Source of the DNA: Limnephilus marmoratus
Taxonomy: Eukaryota; Arthropoda; Insecta; Trichoptera; Limnephilidae
Reading direction: 5' to 3'
DNA: 64,000 nucleotides
Assembly (NCBI GenBank): GCA_917880885.1
Contig: OU862907.1
Location: 67,141,072 to 67,205,071 of the forward strand
In this document: one piece after another, positions 30,460 through 42,334 of the stretch
How positions within the stretch are numbered: the first letter of the stretch is position 1
Layout of the letters: the number at the start of each line of letters is the position of its first letter
Program-made: the position numbers and the translations under genes
The notes under the pieces: model-generated
Databases searched by the model: none
Told to the model about the DNA's origin: nothing
The model's input: only the letters and a program-made list of their open reading frames with translations

Positions 30460-30733
30460 TAAAGGAGGAGGTAGCGCAACACGGCATAATACCCCAAAAA
30501 CAAATAACAAAAATATTAACACTGTATCTAAAGTCTAAACCAAATTCACATGTTGTGTAATGTGAATATGAATATACTATCTATATATAATATAATATCT
30601 ATCTATCTATGTATTTTCATCATCAATTAATATTGCCTGATTTTAAACAAACCTTCTAAAACATTATTTTAAATTATTCATTGGTATCTCAAATTCATAA
30701 TATTATAATGTTAAGAGGAACGATACATACCTA

Positions 30734-31093
30734 TACAGGGTGTTAAGGGACGTACTTGACTTACTTTAACCAGTGATTCCTGACATTAATTGGAGTAAAA
30801 AATGTAAATGAAATTTTGATCTCCGGTGACATTTTGATGTTTTTTTTATTTATTTTTTCTACAAAAACATAAAAAAATGGTAGGTGTTGGACAGTTGGAG
30901 GCGGGGTAAGGGGTTGGTCGGATTCTCGGCTGAAGATTTTTTTTGTTGTTTGATTTTGAAGAAAAAAATTTGAAAAAAAAAAAATTGTTAAAAAAAGTCA
31001 TGGGAGACCAAAATTTCATGTACATTTTTTACTCCAAATAATGTCTGAAATCGCTGGTTAAAGTAAGTCAAGTACGTCCTTTAACACCCTGTA
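30734..31093. mobile_element. MITE with ~90-bp inverted termini and TA duplication
   Basis: TACAGGGTGTTAAGGGACGT at 30734 pairs with the reverse of ACGTCCTTTAACACCCTGTA ending at 31093; similarity continues through GACTTACTTTAACCAG. TA flanks at 30732 and 31094. Non-coding, 360 bp. TA targets suggest Tc1/mariner-type mobilisation. Confidence 0.8.
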
Positions 31094-31208
31094 TAAGAAA
31101 GTTAAAAGTTTGATCTTTAGCAAAGTGGTTTAGATGCATTCCTCCTGGAAAGAGGAGAGGTCCCGGAATTGATTCGCTTTATGAGTAGATCTTATCTTTT
31201 TCTACCTA

Positions 31209-33168
31209 TTATAATATCTTAGGTAATCAACGTATCTCATTTCAATTGTATGAATTGTATTAAATTATAATATCTTAGGTAATCAACGTATCTCATTTCA
31301 ATTGTATGAATTGTATTAAATTATAATATCTTAGGTAATCAACGTATCTCATTTCAATTGTATGAATTGTATTAAATTATAATATCTTAGGTAATCAACG
31401 TATCTCATTTCAATTGTATGAATTGTATTAAATTATAATATCTTAGGTAATCAACGTATCTCATTTCAATTGTATGAATTGTATTAAATTATAATATCTT
31501 AGGTAATCAACGTATCTCATTTCAATTGTATGAATTGTATTAAATTATAATATCTTAGGTAATCAACGTATCTCATTTCAATTGTATGAATTGTATTAAA
31601 TTATAATATCTTAGGTAATCAACGTATCTCATTTCAATTGTATGAATTGTATTAAATTATAATATCTTAGGTAATCAACGTATCTCATTTCAATTGTATG
31701 AATTGTATTAAATTATAATATCTTAGGTAATCAACGTATCTCATTTCAATTGTATGAATTGTATTAAATTATAATATCTTAGGTAATCAACGTATCTCAT
31801 TTCAATTGTATGAATTGTATTAAATTATAATATCTTAGGTAATCAACGTATCTCATTTCAATTGTATGAATTGTATTAAATTATAATATCTTAGGTAATC
31901 AACGTATCTCATTTCAATTGTATGAATTGTATTAAATTATAATATCTTAGGTAATCAACGTATCTCATTTCAATTGTATGAATTGTATTAAATTATAATA
32001 TCTTAGGTAATCAACGTATCTCATTTCAATTGTATGAATTGTATTAAATTATAATATCTTAGGTAATCAACGTATCTCATTTCAATTGTATGAATTGTAT
32101 TAAATTATAATATCTTAGGTAATCAACGTATCTCATTTCAATTGTATGAATTGTATTAAATTATAATATCTTAGGTAATCAACGTATCTCATTTCAATTG
32201 TATGAATTGTATTAAATTATAATATCTTAGGTAATCAACGTATCTCATTTCAATTGTATGAATTGTATTAAATTATAATATCTTAGGTAATCAACGTATC
32301 TCATTTCAATTGTATGAATTGTATTAAATTATAATATCTTAGGTAATCAACGTATCTCATTTCAATTGTATGAATTGTATTAAATTATAATATCTTAGGT
32401 AATCAACGTATCTCATTTCAATTGTATGAATTGTATTAAATTATAATATCTTAGGTAATCAACGTATCTCATTTCAATTGTATGAATTGTATTAAATTAT
32501 AATATCTTAGGTAATCAACGTATCTCATTTCAATTGTATGAATTGTATTAAATTATAATATCTTAGGTAATCAACGTATCTCATTTCAATTGTATGAATT
32601 GTATTAAATTATAATATCTTAGGTAATCAACGTATCTCATTTCAATTGTATGAATTGTATTAAATTATAATATCTTAGGTAATCAACGTATCTCATTTCA
32701 ATTGTATGAATTGTATTAAATTATAATATCTTAGGTAATCAACGTATCTCATTTCAATTGTATGAATTGTATTAAATTATAATATCTTAGGTAATCAACG
32801 TATCTCATTTCAATTGTATGAATTGTATTAAATTATAATATCTTAGGTAATCAACGTATCTCATTTCAATTGTATGAATTGTATTAAATTATAATATCTT
32901 AGGTAATCAACGTATCTCATTTCAATTGTATGAATTGTATTAAATTATAATATCTTAGGTAATCAACGTATCTCATTTCAATTGTATGAATTGTATTAAA
33001 TTATAATATCTTAGGTAATCAACGTATCTCATTTCAATTGTATGAATTGTATTAAATTATAATATCTTAGGTAATCAACGTATCTCATTTCAATTGTATG
33101 AATTGTATTAAATTATAATATCTTAGGTAATCAACGTATCTCATTTCAATTGTATGAATTGTATTAAA
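31209..33168. repeat. tandem array: 35 copies of a 56-bp unit
   Basis: The unit begins TTATAATATCTTAGGTAATC and ends TGTATGAATTGTATTAAA. 1960 bp equals exactly 35 units, with no difference seen between copies. No open frame crosses it. It lies in intron 2 of the CLIP gene. Confidence 0.97.
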
Positions 33169-33734
33169 ACCATAATAAAGATATAAAACCGTTGACGGTT
33201 TACGTCATGTTGTCGAATATCTCTGGCTTGGTCCTCTTAGGTTCCTAGTTTACGGATTTATAGTCAAACAGAAACTAAGTGAACGGTCAAAGTCCAAAGT
33301 CAGTAATAAAATTTACAGGTAAAGCAACACGAGAAGGTTCACGACTTAAAATTAATTTTAGTACACAAAATGTTTTTATTATGTTCGGGGCTGAATTTAA
33401 GTCTGAATAAGGCTTGAATAAAAATGCGTAGGTTTTTAAAAATACCTACAAGGTGTCCGGTAACTCATATTACATATATATTTCAGAATCAAGAAATTTC
33501 TTAGACAGTTTTTATCAGATGCTGATTAATAAAGCGGTAACCAATTTATTAGACATTTAAATTTTAATAATATTTGATTTTTACCCCCGGCTGGGATTTT
33601 ACAAATTTATTTTTTTAAAGACAAAAATACCTAAATGTGCACATCAACATAAAACAACATACTTTTTACAATACAATGAACTTGTTACATCGGTAAATTT
33701 TTATTTGTGATTAAAAAATATTTATTTTGCATTC
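33169..33734. other. no gene seen
   Basis: AT-rich intron 2 DNA between the tandem array and the transposase relic. Confidence 0.4.
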
Positions 33735-34370
33735 CAATTACAGAGGGTTCTTCGAGGAATGTCACAAACTGATTTTCAAACCAATTTTTGAAGACTTTGG
33801 AATTCATTTCAGAATGGTAATCTGTATGCGACATAACCTTTTTCGTACGGAATATAAATTTACTCCCCGTGATAAAACCCGTTTTTGCTGAACCTCAATG
33901 CAAAATGATCAGCCGGCTTCCTTTTCCAACTTGCACTTTTAAACCCCCATTACCCTCACTATTTTACCACATGTGTGTAATCGAGTGATTTTGAGTCACC
34001 CAAGTCTCGTCCAAATAGACTATTTGCCGTTCGTCGCTAGTTTATTTTCATTTTGATTAATTTTTCTCAAAAAGTCTACACGCGCTGTAGCAATGTCTCA
34101 TATTCCCATTAAATACTTTCTTCCGTCTTTGCGTATTTTGAATTTTAAACCAATATCATGCAAAATACATCGCAATGACTCATGAGATAAAAAAAATATA
34201 TTTTATCCACCAGAACTTTGTTAAGATTTGTAAGAGTGGGATATTGTCCATTGTCATAAAAATCCATCACACTGCGACGCACAACACCCTTTTTAAAATC
34301 TTTCAATCCCGTTGAGGCCGCAAGCTTGCTATCAATAAATGTATGGATGTCGTCAGTCCTGCTGCCAATA
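33735..34370 (-). pseudogene. DDE (Tc1/IS630-like) transposase relic
   Basis: Minus-strand fragments in three frames follow the order of an insect transposase family: FKKGVVRRSVMDFYDNGQYP (helix-turn-helix part), ISHESLRCILHDIGLKFK, then KDGRKYLMG, ATARVDFLRKINQN, a decayed DE/W region, KTGFITGSKFIFRTKK and DYHSEMNSKVFKNWFENQFV. The last block normally precedes the second catalytic Asp (MDN), which is not reached. Many frameshifts; no terminal repeats found. Family name inferred from remembered motif order. Confidence 0.5.
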
Positions 34371-35320
34371 AATGTACTGGCTTAAAGTTCAATGTTTTGA
34401 TGTATTCTGGATTGTCACGGATTTTTTGGAAAAACTTGATAACATTATAAACTATCGTTTTTTCACCTGCCTGCAATTCGTATCGTTGATATTAATTAGA
34501 TCACAGAATATGTAATTACAATCACACCGATTAAATAAACGGAATCAAAATGACATTAATAAAGTGTAGGTATTAAATCGAAAATAATGTAATGGACTGG
34601 TATTCGATCTTACAGAATGTGGAATCATTAATTGTTTGCTTTTGTAGTAAGTAGCAATAAATAACAATGGAATTTCCAAAGGATTTAGCCGCCTAATTCA
34701 TAGGAATAACCGCCAATGGAATTTCTAAATTTTGTTTCGCAGCGTGTAATTATTAGGTATCGTCTGAAATATTGTTTTTAGAATCCAGTTTAATGTATTT
34801 TCGAAAATAAGAATTTACGAGGGACGTATAAATAATAAGAAATGAAAAATATAAAAATATTAATAATATAATGGTGGAGTGCCTTTCGAGTTTGGGTTTT
34901 TCGGAGTTTTGACTGTACGTTAATCCCCGTGTGAAATTTTGGGAGTGCATTTGGTATCTGTTCGACTATAGTAGTAAATTATATCAGAGAGCCATATACA
35001 GAAGTATGGGCCGCCACAGGTATGGCTATAAATAAAATTCCTATTTCCATGAGCGCTCGTGATAAAAAGTTGTGTTAGGTCTTTAATGTTAATAAAAAAT
35101 AAAAATAAAGTTAAATATTATAATAATTTTTTTTATTTGAAATATACATACCTATAACAGATTTACAAAGGAAAATACATGGTTCTTAAAAATAATTACA
35201 AATAAAGTAATTTCTTGTTAATGAATCTACCCAATTTAAAAGAGAAAACATTTCTCGTGTTTAAATTGGGGAGTCGTGTCATTACAGAAAAGAGATAAAA
35301 AAATATGATATACTTATTTT
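34371..35320. other. no gene seen
   Basis: AT-rich intron 2 DNA. Confidence 0.4.
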
Positions 35321-35325
35321 TTTTT

Positions 35326-35580
35326 TGAAATAAGAAACAAATAAAACTTATGAATGATAACAAATATTAAATAAAGAAATATACTAAGGTAGCAATTACT
35401 AAATTAGATATACATGTAGTATAGATAATTTAAAGTAATAATAATGAAACAAATAAACTTATGAATGATAACAAATATTGATAAAGAAATATTATAAAGT
35501 AGCAGTTACTAAATTAGACATAAGTATAGTATAGATATTTTAAAGTAATAATATACAATAGATGTAGTAAAAATAAAAAT
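35326..35580. repeat. tandem duplication, ~125-bp unit, two copies
   Basis: GAAACAAATAAA.CTTATGAATGATAACAAATATT and GTAGCA.TTACTAAATTAGA occur in both halves. Confidence 0.7.
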
Positions 35581-36140
35581 AATATTATTGCACTTCTCTT
35601 AATAGGTAGGTGTTAAGATGGTAAGTATGTATAGTTTATTCTAACACTTGGATTAGCTGATAATATTGCAGGAGTAGGTACATAATGTTATTTTACGACA
35701 ATAATCGCTTCATTACAGTTCAAAAGCTGATGGAATATTTTAAGAGGATAAGTGAAATCAATAAGAGTACATTAATTTATAATTTTTTTTTGTTAATTAA
35801 TGATGGAGTTAAATGATTAATTTTGAAATAAAGTACATAATATTATAATTAAGACTTGATCAATTTTTACTAATCAGTACATTGTAATCAAAAAATATAC
35901 GTAGACATTCTTTCTTTGAAATTAAAACTTATAATTAGTGTTTGGTTGATCTAGCAGTTGTTTTATTATCGTTTTTAGGTTCCCCGAAGCGATCGAAAAA
36001 TGATTAAACATTATTTTTTGTGAATTATTCCCAAGTAGTAAGGTAATGGAAGACTTAAAACTTAAAACTACAACATTCGCTATAACAATTTATTTAATAT
36101 TAAAACAGTTAAAACGATGATAAAAAATGATGATTATTTA
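35581..36140. other. no gene seen
   Basis: AT-rich end of intron 2; polypyrimidine-poor TTTATTTCAG acceptor at its end. Confidence 0.4.
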
Positions 36141-36146
36141 TTTCAG

Positions 36147-36207
36147 ATATGCGGTATGGCGGACACCGTTGCGATTGTTTGCTGCCCTCGGGTGTCTGTA
36201 TTGGAAG
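36147..36207 (+). CDS. double-CLIP-domain protein, exon 3 (second half of CLIP 1)
   Basis: Acceptor TTTCAG, donor GAAG|GTATGT. Reads ICGMADTVAIVCCPRVSVLE with the last three CLIP cysteines (C-x9-CC). It enters in phase 0 and leaves in phase 1, so it completes CLIP 1. Too short for ordinary open-frame scans; it was found by looking for the missing CxxxxVCC half after exon 2. Confidence 0.87.
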
Positions 36208-36383
36208 GTATGTACAGTGCCGGGAATATTATCATCATTCATCAACAAGAACAGAAATTATATAGGTATATTCTGGTGTAATTATTGACTGCTACACATA
36301 ATGTCTATGGGCTTTTTTGGGTAGAATTTATGTATAATGTCTGAAGTTATTCATAAATAACAGAAAGCCGAATTCATTTAATG

Positions 36384-36580
36384 ACCGGTCAGTGGTTGAG
36401 CGGGCATAGCGCTTGGGTCCCACCTAGGCGTCGCGTGTTCGATTCCTCGGCTGGCTAAGTCCTCCATCTCAACACAAGCAACTTTTTTGGCTTTCTGTGG
36501 TGGTAGTAGGAGATTTTCAAACATTTTGGGTTATTTGTAACCCGGGAATGTTTGTCTTTCTTTAAAAAAAAGAAAAAAAG
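36384..36580 (+). mobile_element. tRNA-derived SINE, copy 1
   Basis: A-box-like AGTGGTTGAGCGGGC (36391) and B box GTGTTCGATTCC (36435-36446) are spaced as in a tRNA. Then comes a conserved body (GGTAGTAGGAGATTTTCAAA, GGGAATGTTTGTCTTTCTT) and an A-rich tail. A second copy is at 43757. RNA polymerase III transcription is inferred from the boxes. Confidence 0.8.
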
Positions 36581-36599
36581 ACGATTATTGACACTGTCA

Positions 36600-37200
36600 A
36601 AGTCGTACATCAAGTGAAGTGACAGACCTACTGTAGTGTTCTGTTATTTAGCAGACACACTAACAGATTCTCCAAATACTTGGATGGAGATTACTTGTTG
36701 GGAATGAATAGATTCTTGTTCGTTATCTGGTTTTATTTACACTTCGCGTATACATTAGGGACCTTAAGACCTGGCTACAATATTTCATTGTTACAATCAT
36801 AATATATTTTAAAATACGAAGCTATACTAAACGCAAACAGATGTCTCTAAAATCATAATAAATCTCAACAAACTAAATACTTCATAAACACAACACTGAC
36901 TCTAAAATATTTTCACTTTAAGTAGATGCGTTTTTCCCGGGAGGTATTTCAATGACGTTTCGGACGTAGTCGTCCCACGGTGGTGGCTGGTTCTGTTGTG
37001 GGCTTCTGATTCCCTCTGTAGATCTGAAATCAGGAGAACACCGGTTAAAATCTCTCAAAAGGAGTGACGTCTCCAGCCCATCTGCACAGCATTCCGACAT
37101 ATCAGACGCGATAGGGACACCCACTGTTTCTTTCTCCCAGTGCTCCGAACACGCCCTTAACTGATCTATATGTCTTTTCCATAAAATCGGTGTACCTACG
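36600..37200 (-). pseudogene. gypsy-type pol C-terminal end and probable 3' LTR
   Basis: Minus strand, from 37200: VVGTPILWKRHIDQLRACSE is the conserved (W)KRHIDQLR near the end of gypsy integrases. A tail ending PPWDDYVRNVIEIPPG with a stop near 36918 follows. Beyond this (36915-36600) is non-coding sequence with an AATAAA signal, probably LTR. The rest of the element is absent. Confidence 0.5.
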
Positions 37201-37207
37201 ACTTTAT

Positions 37208-37660
37208 TCCTACTAATATTATAAAGGGGAAAGTGTGTATGGATGTATGTTTGTTACTCTTTCACGCGAAAACTACTGAATGGATTTTAATGAAACTTTA
37301 CAATAATATAGCTCATACATCAGAATAGTCTATAGGCTATATATATTGGTAAAATCTAGCGTTATGAATAATCTCTGGCGTTATGAAATTATTTTTCATA
37401 CGTTTTCTGTCGTTAACAAAATTGATTTATTGCAAACGCCAATTGTCGCCTTGGAAACGATGTTTTTTTTTAATTAGGTTACTATGGACATCCCTTTGAT
37501 GTTAAAATTCAAATATGTATAAAATACTAATTCTTACTTTACTGAATGGATTTTAATGAAACATTACAATAATATAAACATATAGGCTATATCACAGAGC
37601 TCTGGCATTACGAAATTTGTATAATTAAATTGCAATAGGTGGCACGATTAGTAAGATATC
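37208..37660 (+). mobile_element. Helitron-like 5' fragment
   Basis: Begins TCCTACTAATATTATAAAGG, a start common to insect Helitrons, preceded by T-rich DNA. The body repeats ACTGAATGGATTTTAATGAA twice (37274 and 37542). No 3' CTAGT end. Confidence 0.5.
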
Positions 37661-37894
37661 CATAATTCTTTAATTGATTCAAATTTTATTAGGGAAGTAG
37701 GTACTTCGCTAATTTAAATATTTTCTAAAATAGAATTTTTATTTAAGAATTTTTGTTTTGCAAAATGTCATTCTCAAATTTTGACAACACAGAACAATTA
37801 TTGTTTTAATTGTATAGACAGGTATCGGATTTTTTAAATGTAAAACTGCCGTACTGGATTTTTTGGTAGAATATAAAAAGATAAAATGTAATAA

Positions 37895-38135
37895 GACAAG
37901 AAGGCCTCTTGCATGCCATAATGGAGGGTATGACCGAGGAGACAAACGCTAGGGGACGCCCACGCCGAGAGTACCTGGAGGACCTACTGGTAGACGTGCG
38001 CTGCTCATCATATGCAGACCTCAAAAGAGCCGCACAAGACAGGGAAGAGTGGAAGAGACGAATAGATGAAATTGCTGCAAACCAATCCTAGGATTGAAAC
38101 CAGAGAGAGAGATAAAAAGAAAAATAATAATTCGT
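37895..38135 (+). pseudogene. LINE ORF2 C-terminal end with simple-repeat tail
   Basis: Reads LHAIMEGMTEETNARGRPRR, EYLEDLLVDVRCSSYADLKR and AAQDREEWKRRIDEI, stop at 38091. The ...GRGRPR..YL.D......Y..LKR.A.DR..W+ pattern is the end of ORF2 in CR1/RTE-like LINEs. A (GAGA)GATAAAAAG tail follows. 5' truncated. Confidence 0.7.
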
Positions 38136-38140
38136 ACTTA

Positions 38141-38307
38141 GGGAACGTACCCATACTACGTGACGTCTTCGGGGGGGGGGGGGGGTCTTCAAAATGTCAC
38201 GCTTGGTACAAATGAGCGGCGGTTTGCTTAGGATTTTGGTCACCGGGGGGGGGGGGGAGGAGGGTTAAAATTGCAAAAAATTGGTCACGTAGTATGGGTA
38301 CGTTCCC
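38141..38307. mobile_element. MITE with 24-bp inverted termini and G-runs
   Basis: GGGAACGTACCCATACTACG at 38141 and its reverse complement ending at 38307 flank a 167-bp element; TA on both sides. Two G-runs (about 17 at 38170 and 13 at 38246) lie inside. Confidence 0.8.
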
Positions 38308-38309
38308 TA

Positions 38310-38880
38310 ACTATCTCTAAAAATGAATCACCGAAATATACGTATGTATGCGAAATGGATAAACCCGAACGACTGAACCAAATTCGATAAATCTTTTTTT
38401 TTATTCGTTTTTTTTTTTTATTCGTTTTTTTTTTTTATAAAACTACCGTTGAGTTCTGGCATTATGAAATTTGTATAAGAAATTATAATAGGTGGCATGC
38501 GAGCAGTTAGAAAAATGAATGTATCGGGAATGAATGTGTGGAATGCGAGAGGTGAGTGGGGGGAGTGGGGAGGGGGTGTTGGGAGGGTGTTGGTGGAGGG
38601 GGAAGGGGAGGGGGAGTTTGGTGGGGGGAAAAAAGGGGAAAGGGGAAGGATGGAGGAGGGTGTGGGTAGGGGTAGGGGGTGGGGGGACGGAGGTTGATGG
38701 GGGGGGGAGTGGTGTGGGGAAAGGTAATGTGGAGGGGTAGGGGGTGAGGGGAGTGGTGGGTGGAGGGAGAGGGAGAGGGAGTTGATGGGGGGAGTGGAGT
38801 GGGGAGAGGGAAAGTGGAGGAGGCTGAGTGGAAATCCCCTAATACCATGCGAGCGAAGCCGCGGGAAAAAGAAAGTAATA
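38310..38880 (+). mobile_element. Helitron-like family H4 copy, purine-rich
   Basis: AATGAATCACCGAAATATAC, then CATTATGAAATTTGTATAAG and GGTGGCATGCGAGCAGTTAG as in other H4 copies, followed by ~300 bp of G/A-rich tract (38545-38830). It ends ACCATGCGAGCGAAGCCGCG at a (TA)n run, not in CTAGT. Confidence 0.55.
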
Positions 38881-39973
38881 TATATATATATATATAGTTT
38901 TTTCCCCAAGTCTTTTTTCAACAACCCTCCTAGCCCAAGAACACTTATTCAATTGTCTGAAGTCCCTCGCTAAACTCTTCTGACCTATCAAAAAATCCCT
39001 ACAACCTACCCCTCCAAAATTCTGAACCTGATTCTCCTGACCTTTCTCTATATTCGCCTTTGCTAACTTTTCCATTGAGGTCTCTTTGTTTTCTTCCAAC
39101 TTTTTAGGAATTATACTACAGAAGGTTGATTTTAATCTCCTAGCAAACATAAAAACATAGGGTTCGACTCCTGTCGTAGCATGCGGAATATTCCGATAAT
39201 CACTTAAAAAAATCATAATTTTTTTTTTATAATTTGACTGAAGTACATTATTCACGAGAATTTTCTTCAAAAAGTTTTTTACAGTTTTTACAGAGTTTTC
39301 GGCCTGACCGTTGCTCTGAGGATGACGCACAGGCGTAGTAAAAAATTCAATATTATTACTCTCTAAAAAATCCGCGAACTCCTGACTAGTGAAAGCGGTT
39401 CCATTATCAGATACAATACAGTCCGGGTAACTAAAATTTGAAAAAATTCTCCATAATTCATTAATTGTATAAACCGTATCTGCTTTTGGAACCTCGACGC
39501 AGTCTACCCACTTTGAGAATACATCACAAATGACTAAAAACATTTTCCCCGCAAACAGACTGCAGTAATCAATATGGAGCCTACTCCATGTTGAACCCGA
39601 ATTAGGCTAAACTGATAAATGACTCTTAGCTGGTAACGGTCTAACTGCTGCACAATCGTTACAATTTTGAACGACTTGCTTAGTGACGGCCACCAAAAAT
39701 AACCTTTGGCTAGGCCTTTCATTTTCACAATACCCAAATGAGATCTGTGTAACAGATCGAAAACTTTACTTTGTAGCGAACTCGGAATTATAATTCTATG
39801 CTACCAAAACAAACAACAATCATTGACAATAGATAATTGGTTTCTTTTAATCCAGAATTTCTATAGAAAACTGTCCCGATTAACTCTCTTGGGCCATCCG
39901 CTACCTACGCAGATGCCCTAAAATTTCCTGAATTCCCTGATCTGAACCTGTCGCTGAGACAATACCCTTTACA
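38839..39973 (-). pseudogene. gypsy-type integrase (3' part of a pol split by a hAT element)
   Basis: Minus strand order: LLHRSHLGIVKMKGLAKGYF-WWP then NCNDC (HHCC zinc finger, one frameshift inside), HIDYCSLFAGK (first catalytic Asp), VICDVFSKWVD, CIVSDNGTAFTSQEFADF (second Asp), TTPVRHPQSNGQAENSVKTV (Glu), and a long C-terminal part. All three catalytic acids are present. It joins to the RNase H end at 41409-41680 when the hAT element is removed. Confidence 0.8.
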
Positions 39974-41400
39974 CAGGGCCGTAGCCAGAGTTGAATTTAA
40001 GATAGGGCAGCGGTAATTACAGGTAGGGCGCAAATAAAATGATCTGATTAGGGTCGGGGGGGGGGGGGGGGGGGGCGCTCTGGGCGATACTTTTAAGGGC
40101 GGCAAAATTTCTCAATAAATAGTTAAAATTTTAATCATTCCTTTCATATTTTTGTTGCATATATGATTCAGACCGATTGAAATGGGCACGGAATTTTTCA
40201 TTACTTATTCTGTGACAAACCTGGGGAATCCCCTTTCTTCAAATGAATGTATAATAATGTCATCTTGATAACTGCAGCGACTGGCAACACCGTCCGAGTC
40301 GAATTTTGTTTTGTGCTTGGATTTTTTATGACTAATATTCAGTGAGAATGATTGAGAGAGGTCCGTGGGCGATGCGCGACAATTCTAAGAAAGTTTCATG
40401 GATCGTCACGTGTTCCAATGGATTATCAAACCATCCATGTGTTCCAAGTACAAAAGTAAGAGGAAAACCATTTTCTTGTTCTGGGTGTGGTATCTGAGCA
40501 AAAGCTGAGGACTAACTCCTGGGTTGAAACCAGTTTAATGTTCCGAATGATCTGTCGAAATTCCAGTAGCGGATTAATCTGCTGACACATTTTGAAGAAA
40601 ACTGTTCTAATATTTCGAGTGGAGTTAAAATTTTTATTTCAAACCATTCCACAAAATTCGTAATTCGTAGGAAAACCATACTACGCATTATATGAGAGTA
40701 ATACTTATTAAATCTGTGGACAAGCAAGCAGATTCACCCTTAATTTAAAACCAGTTTTATGATCAGAATGTAAATTTCCAGTTGTGGATTTATCTGCTGA
40801 CACATTTTGAAGGAAAACGTTCTCTTATTCGAAGTGAATTGGAGGTTATCCACCACATACCCGCCCGATGTAAGTAACAAAAGGTTACTCTATTTAACAA
40901 GGACTCTTTTTTTATAGAACGACCCTACAATTATAATTAACTAAAAGACCTCTATTGTCCCTGCATACGTTGTTAGCGAGCAGTATGCAAGTGCTTGATC
41001 TGATGAAAAACCGTTTAGTATGGAGAATGCCCGAAGATATCGATCTAGGGATTGGTTTATTTATGACTCAACCGTTGAATAACATCCCCAAACTATTTGG
41101 GAATTCCCCCTAAGCAGTGATTGCAATACGCGCACAGCCTCTCACTACTTACTTCAATTCCATCTATGGGCAGAATAAAGAATTGATATAATATGGTTCT
41201 TTGGTTAATTCGTAGCTGTTTAGTTAGATGTCACTACGCTACACTAATAGGTAGTATTTTTTTTCAATCATGTCAAACAATGAACAAACAGTTTACTAGT
41301 GTATTATCATATCATAGTCGATGGTATTTTTTAAGGTAGGGCACAGGTATTTTAAGGTAGGGCATTGCCCCCTAATGCCCCCCCCCTAGCTACGGCCCTG
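39974..41400. mobile_element. hAT-type non-autonomous element, 1427 bp, inserted in gypsy pol
   Basis: Termini CAGGGCCGTAGC (39974) and GCTACGGCCCTG (to 41400), flanked by 8-bp repeats CCTTTACA (39966-39973 and 41401-41408). No hAT transposase. Sub-terminal TAGGGC words repeat near both ends and a G-run of ~20 lies at 40058. A mini-retroposon-like stretch is at 40860-40935. Confidence 0.88.
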
Positions 41401-41408
41401 CCTTTACA

Positions 41409-41680
41409 TTTAAGTGCTCATACTTCTCTATGTAGGTAGCACACAAAATCGGATCCTAAATCGTCTTCCGTTTTCCTCTGAACTTTCTAACGGTAATCGT
41501 GAAAGAAAGTCTGCATAATCGTTAGCTGATTTGACATAGGTATTCAATCTTGTATGAAAATCCCGCCAAAATGATTCCGTAACGTTGCAACCGATTAGCT
41601 GCTAACACAGGTATGTGTTTATTTTCCCCTAAAATCCTCATTAACGCCTGTTTTACACCACTGAATTAATTCCCAATAGA
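41409..41680 (-). pseudogene. gypsy-type pol, RNase H C-terminal part
   Basis: Minus strand: KQALMRILGENKHIPVLAAN, RLQRYGIILAGFSYKIEYLC and NDYADFLSRLPLESS, the ...A.R..RW...L..F.Y.IEY....N..AD.LSRLP end of gypsy RNase H. It is the direct upstream neighbour of the integrase at 39973. The RT itself is not present to the right. Confidence 0.7.
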
Positions 41681-42128
41681 CCACAGATGACAATTATTAT
41701 AAAGTAGTTCATCACTAGTGATGTGCAACATACAACAATAGTGATGTGACATCCCCTTGTTACGCTGTAATTAAGGGTTGAGGATAGTAGGGATAATACT
41801 TTATGTGCCATGGTTTCACCACGAACTTTTCGGTTAAACCGAGCGCCAAAATACTGCTTTTATGCAGTATTATGCCCGTGGTGAATAAAAACATGAAACT
41901 TCATCTCAGGAATGAGCATATGTATGTGATCTCCAGCGTGTTAGGTTAGGTTAGGTAATTAAATAACAATAAGTATCTCATTTCCAATTTAAATGTAAAA
42001 GAACGTATATTATTTCAATAGTGTCAGGTACAATAAACGAAACAGAATCTACTCACCCTCAGGGACCGATTGATGTTATACTAACTAGCTAAATTCACAA
42101 TATTCTTAACCGAACCGCGTCTCGTAGT
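41681..42128. other. no gene; short (TTAGG)3 at 41941
   Basis: AT-rich. TTAGGTTAGGTTAGG at about 41941 matches the insect telomere unit, but only three copies. A hairpin AATACTGC...GCAGTATT lies at 41851. Confidence 0.4.
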
Positions 42129-42260
42129 TCGCCACAGGATGATTGGCAGGACCTCCAGCCGAACCTCATCTCAACAGATCGCAACAGGATAATCGGCAGG
42201 ACCTCCAGCCGATCCTCATCTCAACAGATCGCAACAGGATAATCGGCCAGTTTGCAACAG
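42129..42260 (+). repeat. tandem repeat, 50-bp unit, 2.3 copies
   Basis: ACAGGATAATCGGCAGGACC-type units start at 42134, 42184 and 42234. They lie just before a putative LTR and may be the end of an LTR-element ORF or leader. Confidence 0.75.
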
Positions 42261-42334
42261 GAGGACCAGCAAGACCTCCCGACACCTTCGCAGCGAAGCA
42301 GGGCTCCAAGGGGAGTGGAACTCCAAGAGGGCGA

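Larger units (their letters stand above)
30009..30511 (-). mobile_element. Penelope-like foldback element, second copy (intron 2)
   Basis: Flanked by the 13-bp repeat AATATTAACACTG (29996-30008 and 30512-30524). The arms of about 210 bp (about 30040-30245 and 30293-30511) are roughly 88% alike; the one-sided tail (TTTTAGATTTTCACGGCC) is on the left, so it is inserted in the opposite direction to the 27540 copy. Each arm carries a hammerhead region. It begins 14 bp after the exon 2 donor if the duplicated target is counted. Confidence 0.72.

Noticed and set aside
36384..36460. A genuine tRNA gene
   Set aside because: A and B boxes are present but no cloverleaf with acceptor stem could be drawn, and a second copy shares a non-tRNA body, so it is a SINE.
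41941..41955. Telomere (TTAGG)n
   Set aside because: Only three units; too short to mean a telomeric tract.
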